64,000 nucleotides of DNA from Alloascoidea africana (taxonomy: Eukaryota; Ascomycota; Alloascoideomycetes; Alloascoideales; Alloascoideaceae): the NCBI GenBank assembly GCA_030581615.1, contig JAKTTT010000010.1:372001-436000 (forward strand), in the 5' to 3' direction. A program made the position numbers and the translations under genes. Below, piece by piece: positions 33,140 to 43,268 of this stretch; positions within the stretch are counted from its first letter, which is position 1, and each line of letters opens with the position of its first letter. Under the pieces are notes generated by a model. It searched no databases and was not told where the DNA came from. It saw nothing but the letters and a program-made list of their open reading frames with translations.

Positions 33140-36135
33140 CTAAGGATGTTTGTTTCGTGGACTTCTGTTGTGATCTTAGTTGTAGTGAATGGGCCAGAGC
33201 ATTATACTCTTCTTTTAGGGAGCGACGGAGCTGGAGAATCAGCGATAAAGCACAGGAAAGTAAAACGACGGGAAGAATTCGAAAAAAATGGCGAAAAAAA
33301 AGTGAAAAGCCGAAGGAGGGTCAAAAACAAGATATATGGGATCAAAGAGAAATGGCGTAAACACAAAAACGCAGAAATGTAAAACTGACGCGCTAGCGCG
33401 CCTGTTCTCGTTATGCATGTCTGCATATGTCACGGGACCATAATTGGTGATGAGATTTCCCAAAGCGGGCCGCTCTGGCCGGAATGAGGAACTCTATTGC
33501 CGATTCCCGCAGTCCTGCACGCAGAACGCGGATCGACGCAGGGCGGTTCTGCAGGCCCAAAAAGGCTAAAACGCAGACACGTCGCCCAAAACGAGCTGCC
33601 GCGGGCAGGATATTATAATTAACACGCCTTGCTCTTGTGCTCCTGGCCCAGGAGCTCAGCGAAACACAAAAGCGAAAAGAGAGAGAGAAAGAGAAAGAGG
33701 GCAGGAAACACGCTTTGCCGCTCTGTGAAGGAGGTTGGCGGCTCCGTCAGCTAGCAGCCCGGCGTTGGCTCGGTCTGTAATAATTGTGGTTCGCATATTA
33801 CTGATATTAAGCCCAGGCAGCTGTCTGGACGCGAATCAACACGAATCAATACAGCTATCAGGCTTAAACTGAACAATGTAGAAACCATTTAATGGAAAGA
33901 GCTTTGTTTCGGTTTTATCATGCTGGAGATCTTCTCCTCACAATGATGCTTTATAGCGTGATTGCCAATGTGCTACATTCATTCCCGTCACTTTTTACGG
34001 CCCCAGTTTAATATTCATCTTTAAAAATCTGTTTTTCAGGCAGTTTGATATTTCAATACTAGCTGTCTATATATTGCTTTTAACTGCTGAAGAGTATACT
34101 ATTTTCAAGACCAAAATCCCAGAAAGGATGAATAGTTTTAGACACAGAACATAGATGGACTCTATCCTCTTCTGAGACTCTGCATTGAAGTTAGGTTCTA
34201 TGCTGATCACTTTACAGATATCCTTTGCCCTCGCATTATCTCGAAAGCTGTGAATCAGGGACCTACTTTAGAGGAAGCGGATTTTTTGTTGGGATCCTAG
34301 ACGGTTCAGGCGGAGTATTGCAGCAGGATGGTACAATTGACGAGGATCTATGCTTCAATAGCATCAAACGTATAATACTTGAGATCTAAGTCTCCATCTT
34401 TGCTTGCTGCAAGAGTAAGAACAATTGTTGATAATTGTCAGGACAAGAGCTGCTTTTTTTGGTATAACTTTGCTTGCCAAAGTCTCCTACATTATGTACC
34501 ATGACTAGAGTCCTACTCGTGCTTTTCCTTTCGGAACAGAAACACTGGAATCACTTAATAGAAAAATGCTGCAACCATGCAATTGAAAATTTCAACATTT
34601 TGTTAAAAGAGATTGTGGCATTTAAATGGAATATCAAGAAACAGGGTTTTTTCCTCGTACCAGAAGACTCACGATGACGCAGCTGAGTATCCCTTACCTC
34701 TTCAACACTAATTTAAAAGCAGAGTGGTTGAAGATTAAGCATTAAAGAAACAATTTCAAGGCTATGACCTGACACTTATACTCTACAGAGAATCAATTTC
34801 ATATTGGCAAACAGATAACGCCATACCATCTATGATATAATGTGTGTACTGCTAGCGATCTTCCAACTCCGGAAAATCATCTCACTCGTGAGATTAAATC
34901 TCAATTGACTTTGTATCCAAAAACTGCCTAAAGTACATTTATGAGGAACAATTACCGGTCGATTTAGAGATAATAACCAGCCTACCATCAACTAGACATA
35001 GTCACGAAACTATGCTTTATATTACAAAGATTTTGTCGTATTGCTCCTGCAAGTGTCCAAGATTCTACTAAGATTCATAACTAGCTCTTGTAAAATAGGC
35101 AGATACGGGACATCAAATTCATCTTTTCTGTATGTGTCATAGCTAAACAGGCGACCCAATAAATCAATTGGAGCGAATCTCAAGTATTTTTTTTGGCTCG
35201 ATGAGCATCTAATATGATTACGCGTTTAAACGTCGGCAGTGTCTACTTTTGTTGAACAAATAGAATGCAGTACAATTCTCGAATGGGAAGGAAACGATCC
35301 CTACAAGATTGGCTGTATACTTTAGTTACCACATTTACTGCCAATGTAAAATTTAAACGGCATAAGGCAATTTGCCTAAAGAATAAGAAAAACAACAATA
35401 ATGTAAAATAGTTCAATGTTGGTTCTCGCACATGTTTCGAATCCCCAAGTTGCTTGGTGAAAAGTTCTACAAGCTGAGGGGTCTATGTGCTGTCAACAGC
35501 CATAGTAGTAGGGGTAGTTGCAAGCAAGGTTAAAAACTTGCAACAGGTAAAAACTAAATATGCACTTCTTCTAAGGGGCTACTTTTCTGCTCTCCGTTTT
35601 ATCCAAATTGATGAAATCTGCATTGCAGTCTGGAGATTCATCAGTCAAATTTGGCAAGTTTCTAGCTGCCACCTCTTTTCTTCAATCGTCAAACCCAGAA
35701 TATCATTAACACTGCTCGTATGTCATACCAACAACCCCGAATGGTTTGATACTCTACGAGACATAAACTGGTGACTTGGTTGCCAAGGAACACATCTGAT
35801 CTTCCCCCGTAAAGGCAACTCGCAATCAATGGAGTCAGATGATAGAGTGTAGTGCAGCGTGCCTGTCCTGTAGGTGGCATTTGTCTCATACGTGAGCGTA
35901 TCAATTTAAAGCCAGTCAGGAAAAAACTCTACTACTTTAAAGAACCAGACATGCTTTCGAGAAAACCTGCACATAGATGACTTTTTCCCTGTAGCAAAGA
36001 TTAAAGCCATGTGACTTGCCTAAGGCGGGGTAATGTTTTGCCAACCCTATTAGAAGACAATCCGGGGTGTTTCGTACTAGGGGTTGATTGTCTACTTTCA
36101 TCTTTGTCTTTCCGTTTTCTCAGGACTTGGAAACG
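33140..36135. promoter_or_regulatory. 3 kb gene-poor divergent region between YOX1 and PPN1
   Basis: The YOX1-proximal 650 bases include a GC-rich stretch (about 33440-33780) with several ACGCG or ACGC motifs and a perfect 12-base palindrome, CGCGCTAGCGCG, at 33389-33400. The remaining 2.2 kb is AT-rich. ORFs at 34474-34677 and 35487-35774 have no family resemblance; the second starts at GTG. I recognise no RNA gene or mobile element. Just before PPN1, a pyrimidine tract ending CTCAG (36118-36122) could be a splice acceptor for a 5' UTR intron. Confidence 0.5.
33389..33400. promoter_or_regulatory. Perfect palindrome with an overlapping ACGCG (MCB-like) motif upstream of YOX1
   Basis: CGCGCTAGCGCG is fully self-complementary. 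With the preceding A it contains ACGCG, the core of the MluI cell-cycle box; a second ACGCG lies at 33526-33530. The site is 250 bases upstream of the YOX1 ATG. A G1/S role is inference from yeast cell-cycle knowledge. Confidence 0.4.
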
Positions 36136-38058
36136 ATGGTAGCGCTATGGTCGACATGTAGCATCTGGCTGTCTGTCTTAGCGCTTCTACTGCTATTCCC
36201 CAATGCGCTTGCGAACATAGCGAATGAGGCTTCGTCAAACACTCAACACTATTTGTCTCCGGTGGTTGAAAACCAGGACATCCCCGAGTTAGTAAAGAAA
36301 CCTTTACGAGGAAGGTTTCTGGTTATTACAGATATCCATCCAGATGAACACTATTTTCCCAATTCTGCAACGGAAAATTGCCACGAGTCAAGTGGACCCG
36401 GGGACGCAGGCGAGTACGGAACCCCGATGGGCCCTTGCGACTCTCCGCTGCTGCTCGTCAACAAGACTTTTGACTGGATTGCCGAAAACCTCAAGGATGA
36501 AATTGACTTTATCGTTTGGCCAGGCGACAATGCCAGACACGATAACGATAGAAGGCATCCTAGAAGTGAACAAGAAATTTTTGCTATGAATGAGTTTATT
36601 GCAAATCTTTTTGTTGAAAAGTTCAAAGACCCAAGCGATTCGGAACCAAACCGGTTATCTATACCTATTGTTCCATCTTTGGGAAATAATGACGTTTTCC
36701 CGCATAATTTGTTTAGTCCAGGACCAACGTTGCAAACACGGGAACTCTACAGAATTTGGCGCCCTTTTATACCCCCAGAACATTTCCATATTTTCGACAT
36801 TGGAGCTTACTTCCTAACCGAGGTCATTCCAAATAAACTGGCTGTGATATCTTTAAACACAATGTACCTGTATAGAGCCAATCCTTTGGTGGACTTTTGT
36901 GATGACAAAGAAGAGCCCGGGTATAAAATGTACCAATGGCTTGGCGTTGTACTCAAAGAACTTCGTAACCGGGGGATGAAAGCGTGGATCACAGGCCATG
37001 TTCCTCCTGTTTTCAAAAATTATGACCCTGGATGTCTTGCTCGTTATCAACTTTGGGTCCATGAATTCAGGGATGTCGTTATAGGCGGTCTTTTTGGTCA
37101 TATGAACATTGACCATTTTGCGCCCGCAGACTCTGTGAAGGCATATCATCACATTTTCCCCACTTCCTATGGAACTTACCGTGATGATTACGATTCGGAA
37201 GAGGAGGATTCATACTTGAGGGAAATGCAGATTATGGATATCGATCCTGAGGATCAGATTGTTCGAACAGCTGGAAAGTCAAACAAAGTGACATACATGA
37301 ACCAAGTGAGACTGGCGAACTACGCTTCAATAAAGTCAAAGCGGAAATCGTTTAACCATGGATCGAGGTACATTGTTTCAAATATTCATGGAAGCGTTAT
37401 TCCAACATTTAATCCGGCTCTAAGAGTTTACGAGTACAACATTACCGGGTTTAATCAAGAAGAAGAAAGGACAGACATGAAAAGCTTTAGATCTTGGAGC
37501 GAGATCAACGAACAATTTGACAAAGAATTTGAAGAAGAACTAATAGAACATATTCTTACAGAACAACAACAGATCGATGACGAGAACTTTATGATAATTA
37601 ACAAAGCCAAGAACCCTAAAAAGGACAAATCTATTCCTCCAAACCTACGCGACCCAAGAGAGACAAAGGACGAAGTAATTCCAGGACCAGCCTACATACC
37701 TCAATTGTTTACGCCTATCAGATATCACCAGTTATATGTTGACCTCGAAGCGGTGAATAAAGGCAAGAAAAACTTCACTTTTGAGTTGGAATATGCATCA
37801 GACGAAGAATACGGACTTTCAGACTTGACAGTTTCTGAATGGCTTAAACTAGGCCGAAAGCTAGGAAGACCTGTTAAAACCCCCCGTATTTTTGAAGCAG
37901 ACGAATCGGAAGAAACGCCGAACGCTATGGGCAAACAGAAAAGAATAAAGAAAGAGACCAAGCTGTGGAAACTATTTCTTGCCCATGCTTTCATAGACAC
38001 AGGTTATGAGGTCATAAATAACCCCGATGATGACCCAAGTGATGCTCAGAGTAGGTAG
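36136..38058 (+). CDS. PPN1: Vacuolar endopolyphosphatase Ppn1
   Basis: Ppn1 cleaves long inorganic polyphosphate in the vacuole lumen and is a calcineurin-like metallophosphoesterase. I start at the ATG at 36136 (MVALWSTCSIW), giving 640 residues; an in-frame TTG further upstream is not a credible start. One membrane segment (LSVLALLLLFPNALA) acts as a type II anchor. The metal-binding motifs appear in order: TDIHPDEHY near 65, WPGDNARHDND near 128, GNND near 183, GHVPP near 287 and GHMNIDHF near 322. Family-specific stretches include GTPMGPCDSP and WKLFLAHAFIDTGYE near the end. In S. cerevisiae the protein is matured by vacuolar proteases. Length agrees with the family. Confidence 0.94.
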   Translation: MVALWSTCSIWLSVLALLLLFPNALANIANEASSNTQHYLSPVVENQDIPELVKKPLRGRFLVITDIHPDEHYFPNSATENCHESSGPGDAGEYGTPMGPCDSPLLLVNKTFDWIAENLKDEIDFIVWPGDNARHDNDRRHPRSEQEIFAMNEFIANLFVEKFKDPSDSEPNRLSIPIVPSLGNNDVFPHNLFSPGPTLQTRELYRIWRPFIPPEHFHIFDIGAYFLTEVIPNKLAVISLNTMYLYRANPLVDFCDDKEEPGYKMYQWLGVVLKELRNRGMKAWITGHVPPVFKNYDPGCLARYQLWVHEFRDVVIGGLFGHMNIDHFAPADSVKAYHHIFPTSYGTYRDDYDSEEEDSYLREMQIMDIDPEDQIVRTAGKSNKVTYMNQVRLANYASIKSKRKSFNHGSRYIVSNIHGSVIPTFNPALRVYEYNITGFNQEEERTDMKSFRSWSEINEQFDKEFEEELIEHILTEQQQIDDENFMIINKAKNPKKDKSIPPNLRDPRETKDEVIPGPAYIPQLFTPIRYHQLYVDLEAVNKGKKNFTFELEYASDEEYGLSDLTVSEWLKLGRKLGRPVKTPRIFEADESEETPNAMGKQKRIKKETKLWKLFLAHAFIDTGYEVINNPDDDPSDAQSR

Positions 38059-39822
38059 CTGAGATGGAAGACTACCAGGCACATGTAAATATTGTTTTAG
38101 ATTAATATGACTTTTTTTGGAACTTACTGTCTGAAGTTGAACGATATATCGTTCTTATATTTTTGTATTTTTTGCAATCTTACGGATACTCTTTCGCTAG
38201 TAGTTGATTCTCAAAATTAAACAATGAAACTTTTTAAACGATTTCCTCTGAGGAGAAAACGGTGTAGAAGGGCCGAGTTGTAATTGAAGATTCCTTGTAC
38301 AAGGTGGTAGGCTTAGAGGAAGAAACAAAGAAGAAACGGAGCGGTGACAACACCAACTTAAACCAGACACATCTGCTCTGACCGCACTCAAGTTAGGAGA
38401 CCCGTACTATTACATTAAATACAGTAACCTAGTCTTCTGGAGGTGGTGGGTCCGTTGGAGCCACTCGTTTAGGCCTTGCTACGACGGAGGAGTACTTTTC
38501 ATTCGTACCATGGCTCAGCGACTCGTGTTGGCTCGAGCACCCCACTGCTTGCCTTAGACTCTACCCTAAATACTACGTGGGTTGAAACAGATATTTCAAG
38601 TTTAGGTATCTGCCAGGGGTAGTGTGCTCCTGCTCCTGTTTCGCTGAGTTGAAGATGAAGCGACCCTCCGTGATGGCTAACAACCGAGACAATAGCAAGA
38701 AGCACTACAAGAAGGCCTCCCCTATTACATATAAAACGAGTCGTATTCCAGTACCGATCTCTTCTTAGGATCGCAAAAACCGGGACCCTTTCTGATACCC
38801 TCCAGCCCTGTAAACTCCTGATAAGGAAAGCCCTCCCGCATGTAGTTTATAGGGTGGTATGAGGCTCCTACTATCAGTGGTAATGAGGGATGCCATGCTA
38901 CATCGGCAATGACCCCTACGAAGATGATGTCTCTTCCTCTGCCTAGCACGGAACTGCTTGACAGTTTCACCATCGTACTCAGCCCCATGTTCAAATCTCA
39001 GAATAGTGGCAGGTTTGATAAACAACAATTTTATTCTTAAAATCCTATTCCTTGGTTATCTTTTTCTCTGAAGTTTTACTGTTTTTGAAGTTGGTGGGAC
39101 CTTCTCAATGCCACGATGTGCTCGATGTATATACCATTTGTTTCCTCTCGAGAAATCGCAAAGGGATGGAAGTTTTTTTAGTTGCGGCTCGACCTCTAGG
39201 CTTCATAAATGTTTTGATATTGGTCAACATTGTCTTTGATGTAAAGAGTAGTGCTTTTTTGCAAAATCTTCTTTTATTAAACATCTAAAAGTGTCTACAG
39301 GGCAACGGTTATCGCTACTCAACAATTATAAGTTCCTCATTAAGAAATGTATGCTCTCTTTTGATTTTGCAAAAACAAAAAAAGAAGTTGGGGTCACAAA
39401 AGCTTAGAAATTGATCATTACCAAAAAAATAATTGAGAGCCAAAGCAAATGCTGATTCCTATCTGTAGTTCTTCAAAAACAACAAAAAGTTTGCTTTAAA
39501 AAAATTTAAAACCCTAAAGAGATTTGACCTTTAAGTCTATCATAAAAACCAAAAGACTGAAAACAGCAGGAGATAAAGAGGGGAGGGAAGCGCCTAGGGA
39601 TTGAATAATTAAAGGGCAAAACAAGAGCAAACATAACGCAATGTGATGATAATGTAAAACAAAAACCCATTATATAAAACGAAAAAAAAGGACATGGGGT
39701 AATGATATCTATCTATCACTAGGATGGTCACAGGTGAGAACATGTGAGTGGAGAAACCATATTAGGAAAACTAGAAAACCAAACTCTCATAATCCAACAA
39801 AAAAGTAAAGATGAAAACCCTC
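38059..39822. other. 1.8 kb convergent intergenic region, part protein-like
   Basis: It lies between the ends of PPN1 (plus) and the DUF2415 WD40 gene (minus). The section 38430-39030 has higher GC and, on the minus strand, several protein-like stretches in different frames (listed separately). The right half is A-rich with no credible ORF. Confidence 0.5.
38440..39030 (-). pseudogene. Possible decayed or multi-exon WD40-like fragment
   Basis: On the minus strand, one frame reads KPATILRFEHGAEYDGETVK. Another frame, overlapping downstream, reads VIADVAWHPSLPLIVGAS, a typical WD-repeat core. Further along, a third stretch ends KYSSVVARPKRVAPTDPPPP followed by a stop. No single frame covers them, and I could not place introns that join them with confidence. 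It may be a broken host gene, an unspliced small gene, or chance ORFs in a GC-richer patch. No parent gene is recognised. Confidence 0.25.
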
Positions 39823-41613
39823 TTAAAAATGAAATCCCGTGTCAAAACATTGAAAATCGCTGCCGAGTTCGTACTGCAAGATCCCACCAACCGATGCATC
39901 AGCCACGCCTATTGATAAGCACTGTCCTCTCCCACTTTCGGAGGTGCAAAAGCTGAGCCCTGCAATTTCACCCCAAAATTCGATAATCTGACCTTGTTGG
40001 CAGTTGTTGTATGTGTCGAGAATCGTAACATAGTCTATAGGCTCTCCCACGGCCAAATATCGACCAGTGGGATCATAGTACACATTTCGAATCTCACCGG
40101 AAGTGTGCCCATCAATAACACGAACAGCTGTGCTTGGATTTCGAAGATCGAATATACGGCATGTACCATCCTGATTTCCTGTTGCTACGTGGTAACCGTC
40201 CGGAGACCAGTCGCAGCTGAATCCGTAATCGCTGTGCCCAATAAGCTTCACCACAGGATTGCTGAAAATAGAACTATTAACAGCTTCTCTCGTATCTGTT
40301 ATAAATGCACTTGTACAGTCTCCAACAACGAGTCTCAGCTTATCGCTTTTTGGACAGTATGCTGTACAGTTTGGAGCCCACGGATATTTTACCTCCTCAA
40401 CTCTTTCCATTTTTGCAAGATCAATGCTCCGTATAAAATTGTCGTTCGAGCAGAATACTACTTGATCGGGAGCCATATTCGGTATTTCAACATGATTTGT
40501 TATCGAATTTGAATCATTAGTTAGTATGCCTTCAAGAAGAGAGGCCGAAAAGTCTTGTCCATCATCAGTTTCCCCGGCAAACTCAAAAGAAGAGCCCGAT
40601 ATTCGTTTGCAAGCGTATTGACCGTAAAACCCTCCCACGACAATCAGGTCTCTAGATGCTGTCATTGAAGATATCTTCATAGAGCGGCTAGTAGAGCTTT
40701 TACAGGATTCAGAGTCTAAGACAGTCTGTATCTTCCCATCAACCGGATTCAACTGCATAATCCGAAAAGTTTCGCCGAGTGAATCTGAATAGTAGACTTC
40801 ATATTGTGATACACACGACAACAGATTTCGCAGCTGAAAATGTACAATATGCGGTTTTGGTGCTGAAAAAAAGGACTTGAAAGAAAAAAGCGGTGACGAA
40901 TTTTTTATTCGGGTATTGATATCCTGATCGAAGTGACGTAATGTTAGAAAATGTAAATTTGAAGAAGCAGTACAAAACATCTCAAAGGGTGAATAATAAC
41001 TTACATTTCTAATATGTGCCCTAGACCCAGGGATATTTCGATAACTCATAAAACAGTTCAACCGAACTTTGCGGATTGTGTCATATCGATGCAGTCTAGA
41101 AATCCCATCATTATCTGTGGGCTGGTGGTAAGAGACGGGCCTGCCCCGTTCCTCGTTGTGAAACCATGGTATACCCTGATGATCAACATCGTTATTCCGT
41201 TCAAGATACTCTGGGGTTATCTGAAATGGAAGCGGTTCTTGTTTCTTGATAAAAGACATCAGATGCAACAAAGTAGAAGTGGAGACCTTATTCTCTAGTT
41301 GCAACTTATGGAGAAACGTGCTAAAGTCACAGCCGAGCTCAAAATCGCCAGGACCAAGATGCCGATAGCGGAGCAGATGTAAAATGCTTTGCATCTCCGA
41401 GTCCGAATTGCCCATGTCGTTACTGTCATTATCAGAAAGATCAGAAAAGGTGACTTCGTCCTCGGCATCCACATCGCTGTCCAAGTTGTTATAATCGTCG
41501 TCATCATTCTCCCGGTCCTGCTCGCTCTCCGTAGGCCAGAGATAGGACTCCACTAGTCCCGTACTGTCAATCGGGAGATTCGGAGAGAACAGCTCCTGGA
41601 CAGACTCGATCAT
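39823..41613 (-). CDS. WD40/DUF2415 protein, like S. pombe SPBC2A9.03
   Basis: The single exon encodes 596 residues. The N-terminus is acidic (ENDDDDYNNLDSDVDAEDE). The middle holds a region of the DUF2415 type (LRNLLSCVSQYEVYYSDSLG). The C-terminal third contains WD repeats: IGHSDYGFSCDWSPDGYHVA, TGNQDGTCRIFDLRN, then EIRNVYYDPTGRYLAVGEP and IIEFWGEIAGLSFC. I recall the same arrangement in an uncharacterised fission-yeast WD protein and plant relatives. The molecular role is unknown to me; a regulatory or ubiquitin-ligase adaptor function is possible but not supported here. It is divergent from YIF1, with 205 bases between start codons. Confidence 0.82.
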   Translation of the reverse strand: MIESVQELFSPNLPIDSTGLVESYLWPTESEQDRENDDDDYNNLDSDVDAEDEVTFSDLSDNDSNDMGNSDSEMQSILHLLRYRHLGPGDFELGCDFSTFLHKLQLENKVSTSTLLHLMSFIKKQEPLPFQITPEYLERNNDVDHQGIPWFHNEERGRPVSYHQPTDNDGISRLHRYDTIRKVRLNCFMSYRNIPGSRAHIRNVSYYSPFEMFCTASSNLHFLTLRHFDQDINTRIKNSSPLFSFKSFFSAPKPHIVHFQLRNLLSCVSQYEVYYSDSLGETFRIMQLNPVDGKIQTVLDSESCKSSTSRSMKISSMTASRDLIVVGGFYGQYACKRISGSSFEFAGETDDGQDFSASLLEGILTNDSNSITNHVEIPNMAPDQVVFCSNDNFIRSIDLAKMERVEEVKYPWAPNCTAYCPKSDKLRLVVGDCTSAFITDTREAVNSSIFSNPVVKLIGHSDYGFSCDWSPDGYHVATGNQDGTCRIFDLRNPSTAVRVIDGHTSGEIRNVYYDPTGRYLAVGEPIDYVTILDTYNNCQQGQIIEFWGEIAGLSFCTSESGRGQCLSIGVADASVGGILQYELGSDFQCFDTGFHF

Positions 41614-41818
41614 TTGAGTGGCGAAGAGTGTGAAGGACCCTATTATTAAAGTAAGGAAGACCTGCTTGTGAACTGATGGGATGTGCCTTTACTTAGGACC
41701 CCTGGTTACGCAGCGTGCTGGGATATACGCAGAGGTTTCTGGCTTTGCGGCGTGTCAGCTCTCAACCTCCAAATCCAGCTCTCGTCTATCTCAATTGCCA
41801 GCGTATCCAGGCACAAAC

Positions 41819-43141
41819 ATGTTCTCAACCGGTCAGCCAACTGCCCAGAACAGCAATCAGATGTCCCCGGGAGGCCCTGTGAGGCGGGTTCCGTCCGCAC
41901 AGTCGCCGCCGCTTCACCATCCGGTTCCTCAACACCCAATCGGTATGGTAAGGGCAACTCCACCACAGGGCCAGATGGACTCTTTGGGCAGCGGAGCAGA
42001 TCTCTATGACCATTCCGCTCAACAGATTCCTCAACAGCAGCAACACGCTCACATTCCTATACCAACGCAGCCTGTGCAGACCGCGCAATCTGGCGGTCTT
42101 GGAGGGGGATCTTTCCCGCTGTTTAACGACCCTACCTCTGCCGTTGGCTTACAAGTTGGCAGAAACGCCGTTTTAGCAGGCCAAGAATACGTAGAACAAA
42201 ATGTAAGAATCGCATTCTGGCTGATTCAACAATCCTGCTTTTCAGATCTGGAAATTGTATTCAAGAATTTGTCTAACCTGCTTTAGATTAACAAATACGT
42301 TTCTATTTCAAATATTCGCTATTACTTCAAAGTTTCCAACAGCTATGTTTTGCGGAAGCTTCTTCTAATACTGTTTCCCTACCGACACAAGTCATGGACA
42401 AGAATTTTAATTCGATCAGATGCAGCGGGTGTTCCTGACCAGTTTGCTCCTCCTCTTCAAGATATTAACGCTCCTGATCTTTACATTCCGTGTATGTTCA
42501 ACGGACAAATATTGCAAAACCGACTTTAGATATACAACTAACTCGAGCTAACAACATTCATAGTAATGGCTGGAACCACATATATCTTACTGTGGACTAT
42601 ACTTGCGGGACTGAGTAAGAACTTTCGTCCCGAGTTGCTAGGCTACAACGCGACAAAGACATGCGGTTATGTGCTTTTGGATCTCTTTATTGTGAAATTG
42701 GGGTCCTATTTGTTAAATACCGGAACAAGCATATGGGATTTCGTGGCATACTGTGGATACAAGTTCGTTGGGTAAGCAGTACTTGAAACCAAAGATATAC
42801 GATTCTTCTCTAATTGGCATTTTCTTTTTCACAGGGTCATTTTAACGACATTGGCCTCTTCACTATCCAAGAGCAGGCTGGTGATATACGGCATTTTCTT
42901 CTTTAGCTACTTTTCAATGGCATTTTTCATGGTAAGTGCGGCTGATATATTTTTGCTTAAAAAATTGTTTGTTGATTAACCTTTTTATGAATTGTGACAG
43001 CTTCGATCTTTACGAGGCGTTGTACTACCTACCCAGACCAGTACCCAGACCATTACGCATAGCCAACGACAAATGCGAATCCAATTTCTTTTCTTTTACT
43101 GCTTTATTGTACAGTTATTCTTAATGTGGTTCATGTCATAG
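41819..43141 (+). CDS. YIF1: ER-Golgi transport membrane protein Yif1
   Basis: Yif1 forms a complex with Yip1 and Yos1 in COPII vesicle and Golgi membranes and interacts with Ypt GTPases. I read join(41819..42202,42287..42491,42564..42771,42835..42931,43001..43141), 344 residues; all phases fit (0, 1, 2, 0). Donors are GTAAGA, GTATGT, GTAAGC and GTAAGT; acceptors are CTTTAG, TTCATAG, TTTCACAG and TGTGACAG. Family sequence runs through the junctions: GRNAVLAGQEYVEQN, INKYVSISNIRYYFKVSNSY, LQDINAPDLYIPLMAGTTYI. Membrane segments occupy the C-terminal half. The N-terminus is Pro/Gln-rich. An in-frame ATG at 41681 would add 46 residues; I prefer 41819 because the added part shows no family resemblance. 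Four introns are exceptional for a budding yeast gene of this size. Confidence 0.93.
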
Positions 43142-43167
43142 ACCGGTTGCACCAAAGGAGCTGTACT

Positions 43168-43187
43168 ACTAACTAACTAACTAACTA
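43168..43187. repeat. (ACTA)n microsatellite
   Basis: Five ACTA units lie just after the YIF1 stop, in the short convergent gap before TFC4. Confidence 0.85.
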
Positions 43188-43268
43188 CTCGGGCTAATGG
43201 CTGGGCATATATACAGTGTAAAATTAAAGGAATAAAGAAGAAAGCGAGTATACATTATATTAAACGAA

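Noticed and set aside
35487-35774. 95-codon ORF before PPN1
   Set aside because: Starts at GTG and resembles no family; likely chance.
36088-36135. Upstream in-frame extension of PPN1 (16 residues)
   Set aside because: It begins with TTG and precedes an ATG with an ordinary signal-anchor; no support for non-AUG initiation.
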